Positions 17,656 through 26,726 of a DNA stretch of 64,000 nucleotides are shown here, piece after piece. Numbering within the stretch: position 1 is the stretch's first letter; each line of letters begins with the position of its first letter. The DNA comes from Thermohalobaculum sp039180675 (GTDB lineage: Bacteria; Pseudomonadota; Alphaproteobacteria; Rhodobacterales; Rhodobacteraceae): positions 89,275-153,274 of the forward strand of contig JBCDDC010000007.1 of NCBI GenBank assembly GCA_039180675.1, written 5' to 3'. Under the pieces are notes generated by a model that saw nothing but the letters and a program-made list of their open reading frames with translations, had not been told where the DNA came from and ran no database searches. The position numbers were made by a program, and so were the translations under genes.

Positions 17656-19209
17656 ATGAGTGTGCAGATGATACAGGCGGCCAATAGGCCTTTGCGACCA
17701 GGCGGGTCGCTGAAGATGTCTCATATTTTTCTGGCGGCAGGTTGCTTGCTTTCCGCCTGTGGGGTCGTCTCGCCCGATCCCCTGAGCCAGAGCCGGATCG
17801 ACGAGATTGCGGCTGACCGATTGGCCCGGGTCGCGGTGCAGCAGGACCCCGTGGCCGGGCCGATCGATCTTTACGAGGCGATGGCACGCGCTGTGAAATA
17901 CAATCTCGACGTGAAGGTTGAGATGCTGCGCCGGTCGCTCGAGACCGAACGGCTGGATCTGGCGCATTACGATCTGCTTCCGCAGCTCATCGCCAACGCT
18001 GAATACAGCAACCGGAACAATGAGACCGGCGGGGAGAGCGAGTTGCTCATCCCACCATTCACCCAGTCGCTGGCACCGTCGCGATCCGCACCGGATGAGC
18101 GGACATTTGGCGATATCACGCTGAGCTGGGATATCCTCGACTTCGGCCTCTCTTATGTGCGCGCACAGCAACAGGCCGACCAAGTGTTGATCGCCGAGGA
18201 GAACAAGCGCGCCGTCATCAATCGGATCGTGGAGGAGGTGCGGGTCGCCTACTGGCGCGCTGTCAGCGCTGAGAAACTGCTAGCGCGCACGTTGGAGCTG
18301 GAAGCGGAAGTTCAGAGCTCGCTCGCCAACGCCGAAGCTCTGGCGCAGCGCCGCCGGGTCGCCCCGCTTCCCGCGCTGACCTACCGCCGCGAACTGCACG
18401 AGATCCAGAACACGATCCAAGAGATCAAGGTGGATTTCGCCGCGGCAAAGTCCGAACTGGCCGCACTGATGAATCTGGCGCCGGGCACGGAATTCGAACT
18501 GGTCGCGCCCAAGGATCCAAGGACCGAGATCGCGATCGACCTCGACCGTGCTGAATTGGTCGATGTCGCATTGCGCAACCGGCCAGAGCTACGCGAGATC
18601 AGCTATCAGCAGCGGGTCAACCTGCTGGAGGATGACGCGCAGCTTCTCAGCACGTTCCCGAACCTCAAGGGTTTCATCGGCTTCAACTTCGATACGAATG
18701 ATCTGCTCTTCAATCAGAACTTCGTCGGGTGGGGAGCGCGGGCCACGTGGAACCTGCTCAATGTCTTCAGCTATCCGGAACGTGCCCAGTCTGTCGCCGC
18801 CGAGCGTGATCTTTTGGACCAACAAGCCCTCGCGCTGACCCAAGCAGTGGCGACGCAGGTCGATGTCAGCCGGGTGCGCTACCTCGCGCTGAATGATCTG
18901 GTCGAGAACCGGGGTAAGTTCCGCGACGTGCAGCGCCAGATCAACCAACAGATCAGCGCGGGCGCTCGGGCAGGTCGCGTCAGCCAGCAGACCCGTCTTC
19001 GCGAGGAGATGAATACGATCGTGAACGAGATCCTCTACGATCGGGCGTATGCTGATCTTCAGGCCGCTTTTGCCAGCGTCTATACCTCGATCGGGCTTGA
19101 TCCGTTCGCGAACTCGGTTTCCGGGCAAGAGAGTGTCAACGACCTGGCGCAGAGCTTCCGCGATCTTTGGCAGAGCAGGGGCGATGTGAACGCGAAGGCT
19201 GGAAGCTGA
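17656..19209 (+). CDS. TolC-family outer-membrane channel, predicted lipoprotein
   Basis: 517 residues. The N-terminus carries a signal with the lipobox LLSAC (cysteine at residue 35 from this ATG), so the mature protein should be lipid-anchored, as in the NodT/OprM branch. The body shows the two-fold helical-hairpin pattern of outer-membrane efflux proteins: long amphipathic helices such as the segment from RLDLAHYDLLPQL and another from ERAQSVAAERDLL, ending near residue 490. It begins 21 bases after the giant protein gene and is followed by three adaptor-type genes, so it is the predicted outer-membrane exit pore for that protein. Shorter ATG starts at 17668 or 17716 would also keep the lipobox. 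Confidence 0.85.
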   Translation: MSVQMIQAANRPLRPGGSLKMSHIFLAAGCLLSACGVVSPDPLSQSRIDEIAADRLARVAVQQDPVAGPIDLYEAMARAVKYNLDVKVEMLRRSLETERLDLAHYDLLPQLIANAEYSNRNNETGGESELLIPPFTQSLAPSRSAPDERTFGDITLSWDILDFGLSYVRAQQQADQVLIAEENKRAVINRIVEEVRVAYWRAVSAEKLLARTLELEAEVQSSLANAEALAQRRRVAPLPALTYRRELHEIQNTIQEIKVDFAAAKSELAALMNLAPGTEFELVAPKDPRTEIAIDLDRAELVDVALRNRPELREISYQQRVNLLEDDAQLLSTFPNLKGFIGFNFDTNDLLFNQNFVGWGARATWNLLNVFSYPERAQSVAAERDLLDQQALALTQAVATQVDVSRVRYLALNDLVENRGKFRDVQRQINQQISAGARAGRVSQQTRLREEMNTIVNEILYDRAYADLQAAFASVYTSIGLDPFANSVSGQESVNDLAQSFRDLWQSRGDVNAKAGS

Positions 19210-19240
19210 TCCGGCGATCGAGGCTCGAGGAGGCGTACAT

Positions 19241-20014
19241 ATGCGAAGACTGCTGATGGCGGCTCTGACGCTTGGCCTGCCCGGGTCTGCCTTCGGGCAG
19301 AGCAGTCTTCCGCCGCTCGACCTCGATTTGAACGACCCTGCCAGCGAAGAGACGGAGGTCCGCGGTGTCGTTCAGCCGAAGGATGAAGCGGTGATTGCAG
19401 CCGATATCACGGTCACGGTGCTGGAAATGCCGTTCCGCGAGGGGCAGTCTTTCCACAAGGGCGATCTGCTCGTCGCCTTCGACTGTCGCCGTTTCAACGC
19501 GGATATCGAGGCCGCGAAGGCGAACCTCGCCGCAGCAACCGCAACTCTCAGGTCGAACCAGGAATTGGCGAGCTACAACGCTGTCGGGTCGCTTGAGTTG
19601 CGGCAAAGCCAGGCAGCCGTGGCGAGCGCATCGGCGGAGGTCCGCGCGCTTGAAGCGCGGGCGGTGAACTGCGAGATCCGAGCCCCCTTCAATGGGCGGG
19701 TCGTCGAGACGATGATCAACGCCTTCGAGACGCCTGCGGAAAATCAGCCGCTGATGCAGATCCTCGATGACAGCCAGTTGGAGCTGCACGTGGTTGTCCC
19801 TTCGCGCTGGCTGGTTTGGCTGCGTGAAGGCGATGAATTCGAGTTTCTCGTTGATGAGACGGGTACGAGCCACCTCGCTACGGTCCAGCGTCTCGGCGCG
19901 TCGGTCGATCCGGTGAGCCAGACGATCAAGGTTATCGGTACCTTTGCCGACCGTCCCGAACGCGTGCTCGCCGGTATGAGCGGCGTCGCGGCGTTTCGCG
20001 AGAAAGCGAACTGA
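19241..20014 (+). CDS. Periplasmic adaptor (HlyD/RND membrane-fusion type), short
   Basis: 257 residues, short for an adaptor. A Sec signal peptide at 1-20 (MRRLLMAALTLGLPGSAFG) is followed by the first half of a lipoyl-like domain (VRGVVQPKDEAVIAADITV), a coiled-coil hairpin of about 55 residues rich in alanine, the second lipoyl half (CEIRAPFNGRVVE), and a beta-barrel part. An internal direct membrane anchor is missing, so it is periplasmic. A good ribosome site (gaggaggcg) precedes the ATG. It lies 31 bases after the TolC gene and three bases before the next adaptor gene. It would bridge the inner-membrane components and the outer-membrane channel. Confidence 0.85.
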   Translation: MRRLLMAALTLGLPGSAFGQSSLPPLDLDLNDPASEETEVRGVVQPKDEAVIAADITVTVLEMPFREGQSFHKGDLLVAFDCRRFNADIEAAKANLAAATATLRSNQELASYNAVGSLELRQSQAAVASASAEVRALEARAVNCEIRAPFNGRVVETMINAFETPAENQPLMQILDDSQLELHVVVPSRWLVWLREGDEFEFLVDETGTSHLATVQRLGASVDPVSQTIKVIGTFADRPERVLAGMSGVAAFREKAN

Positions 20015-20017
20015 GCT

Positions 20018-21400
20018 ATGAACCAAACCGGTCCGATAAAGGTTGCAACTTCGCACCCGGCCTCTGGTGGCGCGGCCGAGAGCAACCGCACGGGCGCGCT
20101 TTTGCAGATAGAGGCAGAGGCGCGCACGCAGGCCACGGTATCGGAACTGCGCTTCCACCTCGCCAACAGCGCGCGCAAGGTTTTGCCTTACCGGCAGGCG
20201 TTCATCCTGCGCCGGCGCGGGCAGCGGATGACCCTCGAGACCATCTCTTCAATCGCAACCGTTGATCGCAACGCCCCGATGACGCGGTGGATCGAGCGGA
20301 TGATGCGCCGCTTCGTCGACGAAACCGGTGCCTCCGAGCAAAGGCTCTTCGAAGTTGATGGTTACAGCGACGAACGCGATCCAGAGGCTGAGGCCTATCC
20401 CTTCCGCTACTTTATGTGGACGCCGCTGAGAACGGGTGATGGAAGGGTCTTTGCCGGTCTGCTCACGGCCAAAGAGACCCCTTGGACCGATGGGGAAAAG
20501 CGGATTGCTACCCGGATTGCCGAGACCTATGGGCATGCCTGGCGTGCGCTTGAGGGCGAGAAGCGGGTTCTGAAGTCTGGCTTCCGCCTTGGCCGCACGG
20601 TCGCCGCTTTGCTGGTCGCCGGGCTGGTTGCGGCGGGCTTTATCCCTGTCCCTCTGACGGCCGTTGCACCGATGGAAGTCACCGCCGCCAAATCGACCGT
20701 CATCTCCGCCGGGATCGAAGGGGTGATCCAGGAGGTGAAGATCGACGAGAACGCGGATGTCGCGATCGGCGATGTTCTGTTCGAGTATGATCCGGACGAG
20801 ATCCGCAACGCCTATCACATCGCCGAACGTGCCGTCGCCGTCGCCGAAGCAAAGGCTCTCCGCGCGCGGCAGGCGGCGATTGCAAGCCCGGAGGCTAAGG
20901 CTGAACTGGCCGTCGCGGCGGCGGAGCTTGAGCTCGCTAGGGCGGAGCGTGATTTCGCGCTCTCGCGTACCCGGAAACTGGTTGTTCATGCGCCGGCAGA
21001 AGGGGTCGCGGTCTTCGCCGACAAGCGAGAGTGGGCCGGACGGCCCGTCAGGCTCGGCGAGCGCGTGATGGAGATCGCCGAACCGGGAGAGATCCGTTTT
21101 CGCGTCGAGCTTGCGGTTAATGACGCGATCGTTCTGAAGCCCGACGCCCGCGTCCGGGTTTTCCTCGACTCGGACCCGTTGAACGCGGTCGAGGCGACAC
21201 TGGAACACGGTGCCTACAGGGCCGAGGCGATCGAGGACGGCAGGCTCGCCTACATCCTCAAGGCAAAACCGGCGCCCGATGCGCCCTTGCCCCGGATTGG
21301 GACCAGGGGCTCTGCCCAAGTCTATGGCGAAGACGTGCCGCTCGCGCTGTTCCTTTTCCGCCGGCCGATCTCGGCCGCGCGCCAGTATCTAGGCCTTTGA
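20018..21400 (+). CDS. Membrane-anchored HlyD-family protein with an N-terminal GAF-like cytoplasmic domain
   Basis: 460 residues. The first 185 residues are soluble and look like a degenerate GAF domain: a helix, then the strand pattern FILRRRGQRMTLETISS, and later FMWTPLRTGDGRVFAGLL, ending in a long helix. One membrane segment sits at about 190-212 (TVAALLVAGLVAAGFIPVPL). The rest is HlyD-like: a lipoyl half (VISAGIEGVIQEVKIDENAD), an alanine-rich coiled coil, a second lipoyl half (VHAPAEGVAVFAD) and a C-terminal barrel. The orientation implied is cytoplasmic sensor or docking domain inside, adaptor outside. It lies 3 bases after the previous adaptor gene and 12 before the M50 gene, so it is part of one operon. 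Confidence 0.8.
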   Translation: MNQTGPIKVATSHPASGGAAESNRTGALLQIEAEARTQATVSELRFHLANSARKVLPYRQAFILRRRGQRMTLETISSIATVDRNAPMTRWIERMMRRFVDETGASEQRLFEVDGYSDERDPEAEAYPFRYFMWTPLRTGDGRVFAGLLTAKETPWTDGEKRIATRIAETYGHAWRALEGEKRVLKSGFRLGRTVAALLVAGLVAAGFIPVPLTAVAPMEVTAAKSTVISAGIEGVIQEVKIDENADVAIGDVLFEYDPDEIRNAYHIAERAVAVAEAKALRARQAAIASPEAKAELAVAAAELELARAERDFALSRTRKLVVHAPAEGVAVFADKREWAGRPVRLGERVMEIAEPGEIRFRVELAVNDAIVLKPDARVRVFLDSDPLNAVEATLEHGAYRAEAIEDGRLAYILKAKPAPDAPLPRIGTRGSAQVYGEDVPLALFLFRRPISAARQYLGL

Positions 21401-21412
21401 ACCGGATCGGCC

Positions 21413-23536
21413 ATGAGCGCTGTTACCTATCCCGATCACCAGGCCCTGCCAGCGCTGCGAGAGGAGCTGCGTATCCTCCGCGGAGCGCCGCTTATCTCGG
21501 GAGCACCAAGTTGGCTGATTTTTGACCCGGTCCGGCACAAGTACTTCCAGATCGGCCAGGACACATTTGGTCTGCTCGCCCACTGGAAGTCGGGGACCGT
21601 AGGCAAACTGCGCGAAGCACTCTCTTCCGAAGGCGGCATGCTGGATGATGCACAGCTCGCGCGGCTGGTGACGTTTCTCGACCGCAGCAATCTGACGCTC
21701 GCCCCGGCCGGAGACGCCGTTCGTGTCTTCGAGGCTCAGAGCCATGAACAGAAGCGCTCCGCCACGATGGGCATGCTGCATCGATATCTCTTCTGGCGGA
21801 TCCCGCTTTTCCGGCCGAGCCGCTTTCTCGATCAGACACTTTGGTTAGCCGAGCCGTTTTTCAGCCGCCTCTGGTGGGTCGTTGTCGTGGTTCTCGGTGT
21901 CCTGGGCGTGTACCTCACCTCTCGTCAGTGGGAGGAGTTCACGACCACATTTCTCCATTTTATCAGCATCGAAGGGGCGTTGCTCTACGCCGTATCTCTG
22001 ATCGGCGTGAAAGTGTTGCATGAGCTTGGCCATGCTTACGCCGCGACGAGATCCGGCTGCCGCGTTCCGACGATGGGGATCGCCTTCATCGTGCTCTGGC
22101 CGGTGCTCTACACGGATACGACCGATGCCTGGCGCTTGCGCGACCGGCGCACGCGGCTCCTGATCGATGGGGCCGGCATCATGGTCGAACTGATGCTCGC
22201 CGCCATCGCGCTTTTCCTATGGGCGTTTCTGGATGATGGACCGCTGCGCTCGGTTGCGTTCACCGTGGCGACGATCGGCATCGTCTCGAGCCTCTTGATC
22301 AACCTCAATCCGTTTATGCGTTTCGACGGCTACTACCTCTTATCGGATGCGATCGGAGTCCAGAATCTCCAGGCGTGCGGCTTCGCGCTCGGACGCTGGC
22401 AGCTTCGCGAGATACTGTTCGGGCTTGGAGAAGAGCCGCCCGAGAACCTGCCACGCGCCTACCGTGCCGGTCTCGTCGCCTATGCCTGGGGCACTTGGAT
22501 CTACCGCTTCTTTCTGTTCATCGCCATTGCGCTGTTGGTCTACACGCTGTTTTTCAAGGTACTCGGCATTTTCCTTTTTATCGTCGAAATCATCTGGTTC
22601 ATCCTCAGGCCGATCTTTGCCGAGGTAAGAGAATGGTGGAAAATGCGACGTGAAATAAGATCAACCCGACGGAGCTGGCTGACGCTTGCCTTCGTGGGTT
22701 CTCTTTTGGCGGCAGCAGTCATCCCCTGGCATGGCACCGTCCGGGTGCAGGGCGTGATGGAAGTAGCAAACGCACAGCGGGTCTACACGTCACAGCCGGG
22801 ACAGATCGCTGTATTGAACCTCGAAGAGGGCGCGCAGGTCGCGACCGGAGATATCCTTGTCACGCTGCAGGATCCTGCGCTCGATCATGCAATTGACCTC
22901 AGCCAAAGCCGCATTCTCATGTTGCGGGAGCGGGTGCGGCGAGGTGCACTGGACAGTGCATTTCTGGCCGAGGCCAGGATCTCCGAGACCGAACTGGCGG
23001 CAGAGCGTCAGGCGCTTAGTGCACTAGAAACTCAGCGGGCGGAGCTGACCGTGCAGGCTCCGAATTCCGGCACACTCCGCGATGTCGATCCGCTCTTGAA
23101 ACAGGGGCTTTGGCTGCCTGATAGGGCGGTCTTGGCCGAGATCGTTGGAGAGGGCGCTAGCGAGGTGCGGGCCTATCTGCCCGGCGACGCGCTTGTCCGG
23201 CTCGAAGAGGGTACGGGCGGAGAATTCGTTCCCGACGATCCTGCGCAGCCGCGTCTCGCGGTCCGCCTCTCCCGCATCGCGAGTGTCGCGACGGAAGAAA
23301 TCGAGCTGCCCTATCTTGCATCGACCTACGGGGGCGATATCGCTGTCGACCGCGATGGGGAGAAGCTGCTGCCGCGCAAAGCACAGTACAAACTGACCGC
23401 CGAAGTGCTGGAGGGTGAACTCGCCTCCGGGCGCATGTCCCGAGGTGCATTGCGCCTGGATGCCGAGCCGGAAAGCTTCGCTTACGGGCTCTATCGCCGA
23501 GCGATCCAGATCTTTATCCGCGAGGCAGGGGTATGA
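21413..23536 (+). CDS. PqqD-like / M50 (site-2-protease family) zinc peptidase / HlyD fusion membrane protein
   Basis: 707 residues. Residues about 28-100 resemble a PqqD-type peptide-binding domain (SWLIFDPVRHKYFQI then a helical part). A polytopic membrane core follows at about 150-400. It contains the zinc motif HELGH (203-207) and the distal NPFMRFDGYY (300-309), with Asp305 as expected third ligand; both are hallmarks of M50 intramembrane peptidases. A further membrane segment near 430 leads into an HlyD-like periplasmic part: GQIAVLNLEEGAQVATGDIL, a short coiled coil and LTVQAPNSGTLRDV. Proteins of this layout are often called putative peptide zinc metalloproteases. Its stop overlaps the transglycosylase start (ATGA). 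It probably processes or gates the exported protein; that role is inference. Confidence 0.85.
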   Translation: MSAVTYPDHQALPALREELRILRGAPLISGAPSWLIFDPVRHKYFQIGQDTFGLLAHWKSGTVGKLREALSSEGGMLDDAQLARLVTFLDRSNLTLAPAGDAVRVFEAQSHEQKRSATMGMLHRYLFWRIPLFRPSRFLDQTLWLAEPFFSRLWWVVVVVLGVLGVYLTSRQWEEFTTTFLHFISIEGALLYAVSLIGVKVLHELGHAYAATRSGCRVPTMGIAFIVLWPVLYTDTTDAWRLRDRRTRLLIDGAGIMVELMLAAIALFLWAFLDDGPLRSVAFTVATIGIVSSLLINLNPFMRFDGYYLLSDAIGVQNLQACGFALGRWQLREILFGLGEEPPENLPRAYRAGLVAYAWGTWIYRFFLFIAIALLVYTLFFKVLGIFLFIVEIIWFILRPIFAEVREWWKMRREIRSTRRSWLTLAFVGSLLAAAVIPWHGTVRVQGVMEVANAQRVYTSQPGQIAVLNLEEGAQVATGDILVTLQDPALDHAIDLSQSRILMLRERVRRGALDSAFLAEARISETELAAERQALSALETQRAELTVQAPNSGTLRDVDPLLKQGLWLPDRAVLAEIVGEGASEVRAYLPGDALVRLEEGTGGEFVPDDPAQPRLAVRLSRIASVATEEIELPYLASTYGGDIAVDRDGEKLLPRKAQYKLTAEVLEGELASGRMSRGALRLDAEPESFAYGLYRRAIQIFIREAGV

Positions 23537-24168
23537 GGGCGATCCTGATTGCACTCGCTTCCCTGATCGCCGTTCCAACCGCGGCGGGAGAGCTTTCGGT
23601 CGGCAGGATGTCGCTCAACCCTTTTGGCGGTGGATATCAGTTGGGCACATCGAAGCTGTCGAACTCTTCCTACACCCGGACGGAGGCCGTGCGCACCGGT
23701 TCTGAAGTGGGCGCGCAAAGGCGCTTTTCATCTTCTCTTCGGAGAGCCTCTCCGGCGCCGGATGTGGCGAAAGCTCTGGAGAAGGTGATCGGCCGCTTTG
23801 CTGCCAATCCGGGCGTTGCGGCCTCTGGGCTTGATGCAGACGGGTTCGGAAGGATCTTCCGCGCGCTCATTCAGCATGAGAGTGGCTTCAACCGCTATGC
23901 TGTTTCGCCGAAGGGTGCGATGGGACTGGGTCAGATCATGCCTCAGACTGCTGCGGAACTTGGCCTTACCCGGCCCTTTGACATCTACGCTAATCTAGAT
24001 GCGTCCGCGCGCTATCTGGTTGACCAGATGGCCACTTTCCAAGACCCGCAACTTGCACTCGCTGCATACAACGCCGGGCCCGGAGCTGTGCGGCGCCATA
24101 ACGGCATGCCGCCTTTCCAGGAAACGCAGGCCTATGTATCAGCGATTTCGTCTGTTCTGAACCGGTAG
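23533..24168 (+). CDS. Lytic transglycosylase, SLT family
   Basis: 211 residues with a Sec signal peptide at about 1-18. The SLT domain fills roughly 95-205: the catalytic glutamate lies in ALIQHESGFNRYAVS, followed by GAMGLGQIMPQTA, and the AAYNAGPGAV motif near the end. It cleaves the glycan strand of peptidoglycan, leaving a 1,6-anhydro end. Specialised transglycosylases often open the wall for large envelope machines. Because its ATG overlaps the stop of the M50/HlyD gene by four bases, it should be made together with that complex. It is the last gene of the operon: a 235-base gap follows. Confidence 0.88.
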   Translation: MRAILIALASLIAVPTAAGELSVGRMSLNPFGGGYQLGTSKLSNSSYTRTEAVRTGSEVGAQRRFSSSLRRASPAPDVAKALEKVIGRFAANPGVAASGLDADGFGRIFRALIQHESGFNRYAVSPKGAMGLGQIMPQTAAELGLTRPFDIYANLDASARYLVDQMATFQDPQLALAAYNAGPGAVRRHNGMPPFQETQAYVSAISSVLNR

Positions 24169-24403
24169 CTGCTCGGCTCGATTCACCACGCATGGGCAGA
24201 CCGCTGGAGGCCCCGGCCACAGAGCGACTGGGGCTGGCAAGAGCTTGTCGCACATGTCGAACGGCGCTGAGTTCACTGCTCCCCGTCGATACAAAACGAC
24301 GCAGTTTGCTGCCGCTTGACAATTCGAGATCCATGGCTGATCACAACTTCGCCAAGCTCACAGCCAAGCAAATTTAGACCAACTGGGGATTGGCGGGGGG
24401 TTC

Positions 24404-26467
24404 ATGTTCAATCGTGTTGTTTTTGTCGGCGGGAGCCTGCTCCTGACCGCATCACCGGCTCTGACTCAGGAAGCGAGCGAGCTGAGGCAGATGGAGACCA
24501 TCGTTGTTGAGGCGGATAACCGGATCGAGACTCCGCTGGACGAGACGACGAGATCGGTCACCGTAGTGACCCGGGAGGAGTTGGAGCTTCAGCGAACGCT
24601 GACGCGGAATGTCGGCGATATCCTGTCGATCACGACGCCTGGGTTCAGCCCGACCAACGAAGCGCAATCCGACTTTGGGCAAACCCTTCGTGGGCGGACG
24701 TTTTTGACCCTCGTCGATGGTGTGCCGCAATCCACTCCTCTGCGTGACGGGCGGCGGGCTCTCAATTCGGTCGATCCGGATTCGATCGAGCGGATCGAGG
24801 TTATCAGGGGCGGGACCGCCGCCTTTGGTTTCGGTGCGACCGGTGGTCTGGTCAACATCGTGACGCGCCGGCCCCAGGAAGGCGCCTTCAATGTCAACGC
24901 CCGGGCCGGAACCGAAATCTCGCTGACCAACTTCGTCGGCGATTCCTTGACTTACGAAGGTTCTGCCGAGGTCTCGGGCAGGACGGGCGCCGTGGACTAT
25001 CTAGCCGGAGGGTCCTTCATCTCCCGCGGTGCCAGCTTCGATGCGGATGGCCTGCGTGTACCTGCCGATCCAACCGGCATTCAGGGCGGGATATCCGATA
25101 GCGACAGCTTCAACGTTTTCGGCAAGATCGGCTTCAACTTCGACGAAGACCGTCAGCGTATCCAGCTCGGTGGCTTCTACTATGATTTCGAGCAGGATTC
25201 TGACTTTGCTCAGATCAGCTTTGACGGTGATCCGGCGCAGGATATTCGGACTCCAGCCGTCTTTGGTGATTTCAATCCGGTCAATCCGGGAACCGAGAAC
25301 ACCAACGCGACGATCGAGTACAGCCACGACGATCTCTTTGGTTCGACGGTGAAGGCTCAGGCCTACTATGCGGATCTGGATGTCGTCTTCGGCAAGTTTC
25401 CGGGCTTCGTACAGACTCAGATCGAGAGCGAAAAGGTCGGAGGGCGGCTCACTGTCAACACGCCGGTTCCGTTTGAGCCGCTCCCATTCACCGTGACCTG
25501 GGGCGTTGACGTTCTGACCGACGAGACCGTGCAAACGGCGACGGACGGGCCGACAACGAGCCCGGTTGCGGACCAGTTCGCGGTCGCGGGGTTCGCTCAA
25601 GTCGATGTGCCGATCCTCGATTGGGGCAAAATCACCGGCGGAATTCGCCATGAAGCCATCTCCGTCGATATCTCGGATTTTACGAACATTCTGGGCAACC
25701 CGGTACAGGGCGGAACGCTTACCTTCGACGAGACTCTCTTCAATCTGACGGGCACGATTTTTGTGACCGACAATATCGATATCTATGGCGGGTTCTCCCA
25801 GGGTTTCACGGTGGCCGATATCGTCCGGTCGATCACGGATGGGAGTTTCTCTCAGGCGACCGAAGCGGAGGGCGAGGCGCAGCGCACTGACAACTTCGAG
25901 CTTGGTCTGCGCTATGGCGATAGTCGTTTCGAGGGTTCGGTCGTCGGCTTCTTCAGCCGGTCGGACAACGGAACGACGTTCGAGGCGGGTACGATCAACA
26001 TTCTCAAGCAGCCCGAGAGGATCGTGGGCGTCGAGGCAACCGGCAGCGCCCGTGTTCTGAATGATTTGACGGTGGGCGGCACGTTCACGTGGCTGCGTGG
26101 CCGCGTGGATACCGATGATGATGGTGACTTCGATGAGGATCTGCCCTCAACCCGGATCCCCCCGATCAAGGTCACTGGTTTTGCCGACTATCGCCCGTTC
26201 GATTGGTGGGACGCGCGGCTTCAGGTCACCCATGTGGGCACGCGGACTGCGGACAGCACCGCCTTCGGTTCAGGGGTCGTGAACTCCTATACAGTGGTCG
26301 ATCTTTACTCGAGCTTTGCTGTGGGGCCAGGCAACGTCGAAGTCGGCATTCAGAACCTTCTGAACAATGACTACACCCCCTTGTTCAATCAGGCGTCGGC
26401 GCAGCCGTTCAGCTTTGCCCGTGCGCCAGGGATCACGGCGGCTCTCGCCTATCGCGTTGCATTCTAG
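24404..26467 (+). CDS. TonB-dependent outer-membrane receptor
   Basis: 687 residues. Signal peptide at about 1-21 (ending SPALTQ), a TonB box-like METIVVEA just after it, a plug domain (about 50-160, with LVDGVPQ and the VDPDSIERIEVIRGG motif), and a 22-strand type barrel that ends in a terminal phenylalanine (RVAF), as needed for BamA assembly. Such receptors import metal chelates or vitamins using TonB energy. A siderophore-interacting protein gene lies 1.5 kb downstream on the same strand, which favours a ferric siderophore as ligand. I could not identify a clear Fur, Irr or RirA site in the 235 bases upstream. TonB, ExbB and ExbD genes are not in the window. Confidence 0.9.
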   Translation: MFNRVVFVGGSLLLTASPALTQEASELRQMETIVVEADNRIETPLDETTRSVTVVTREELELQRTLTRNVGDILSITTPGFSPTNEAQSDFGQTLRGRTFLTLVDGVPQSTPLRDGRRALNSVDPDSIERIEVIRGGTAAFGFGATGGLVNIVTRRPQEGAFNVNARAGTEISLTNFVGDSLTYEGSAEVSGRTGAVDYLAGGSFISRGASFDADGLRVPADPTGIQGGISDSDSFNVFGKIGFNFDEDRQRIQLGGFYYDFEQDSDFAQISFDGDPAQDIRTPAVFGDFNPVNPGTENTNATIEYSHDDLFGSTVKAQAYYADLDVVFGKFPGFVQTQIESEKVGGRLTVNTPVPFEPLPFTVTWGVDVLTDETVQTATDGPTTSPVADQFAVAGFAQVDVPILDWGKITGGIRHEAISVDISDFTNILGNPVQGGTLTFDETLFNLTGTIFVTDNIDIYGGFSQGFTVADIVRSITDGSFSQATEAEGEAQRTDNFELGLRYGDSRFEGSVVGFFSRSDNGTTFEAGTINILKQPERIVGVEATGSARVLNDLTVGGTFTWLRGRVDTDDDGDFDEDLPSTRIPPIKVTGFADYRPFDWWDARLQVTHVGTRTADSTAFGSGVVNSYTVVDLYSSFAVGPGNVEVGIQNLLNNDYTPLFNQASAQPFSFARAPGITAALAYRVAF

Positions 26468-26726
26468 GCTGTCCGGTTTGAAGGATCTCTGCCCGCCATT
26501 CGGTGCGAGGGACCAGCAATCGATTGGCCGGATCGAGAGTTCTCGCGGGGCTCTCAAAGCTGAGGATTGCGCTTGGCACTGTACGATCCCGCATTGCCCA
26601 CGAGCAGACGAGGCCGAGTTAGGAAAGACATTTCTATTCGAAAAACGGACTCGAATGATGTAGCCGCTGGGTTTCACGACCTTTGCTCCTCATTTTAAGG
26701 CGTTCCGATACAAGAGGCGAAGACCC

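Noticed and set aside
19136..21319. Two minus-strand frames of about 340-356 codons across the adaptor genes
   Set aside because: They cross two unrelated plus-strand genes and have no recognisable domain, whereas the plus-strand genes have clear adaptor features.
24169..24403. Possible small gene or iron-regulator site before the TonB receptor
   Set aside because: A 61-codon frame has no ribosome site and no clear Fur, Irr or RirA box could be matched; TTGACA at 24316 lacks a good -10 partner.
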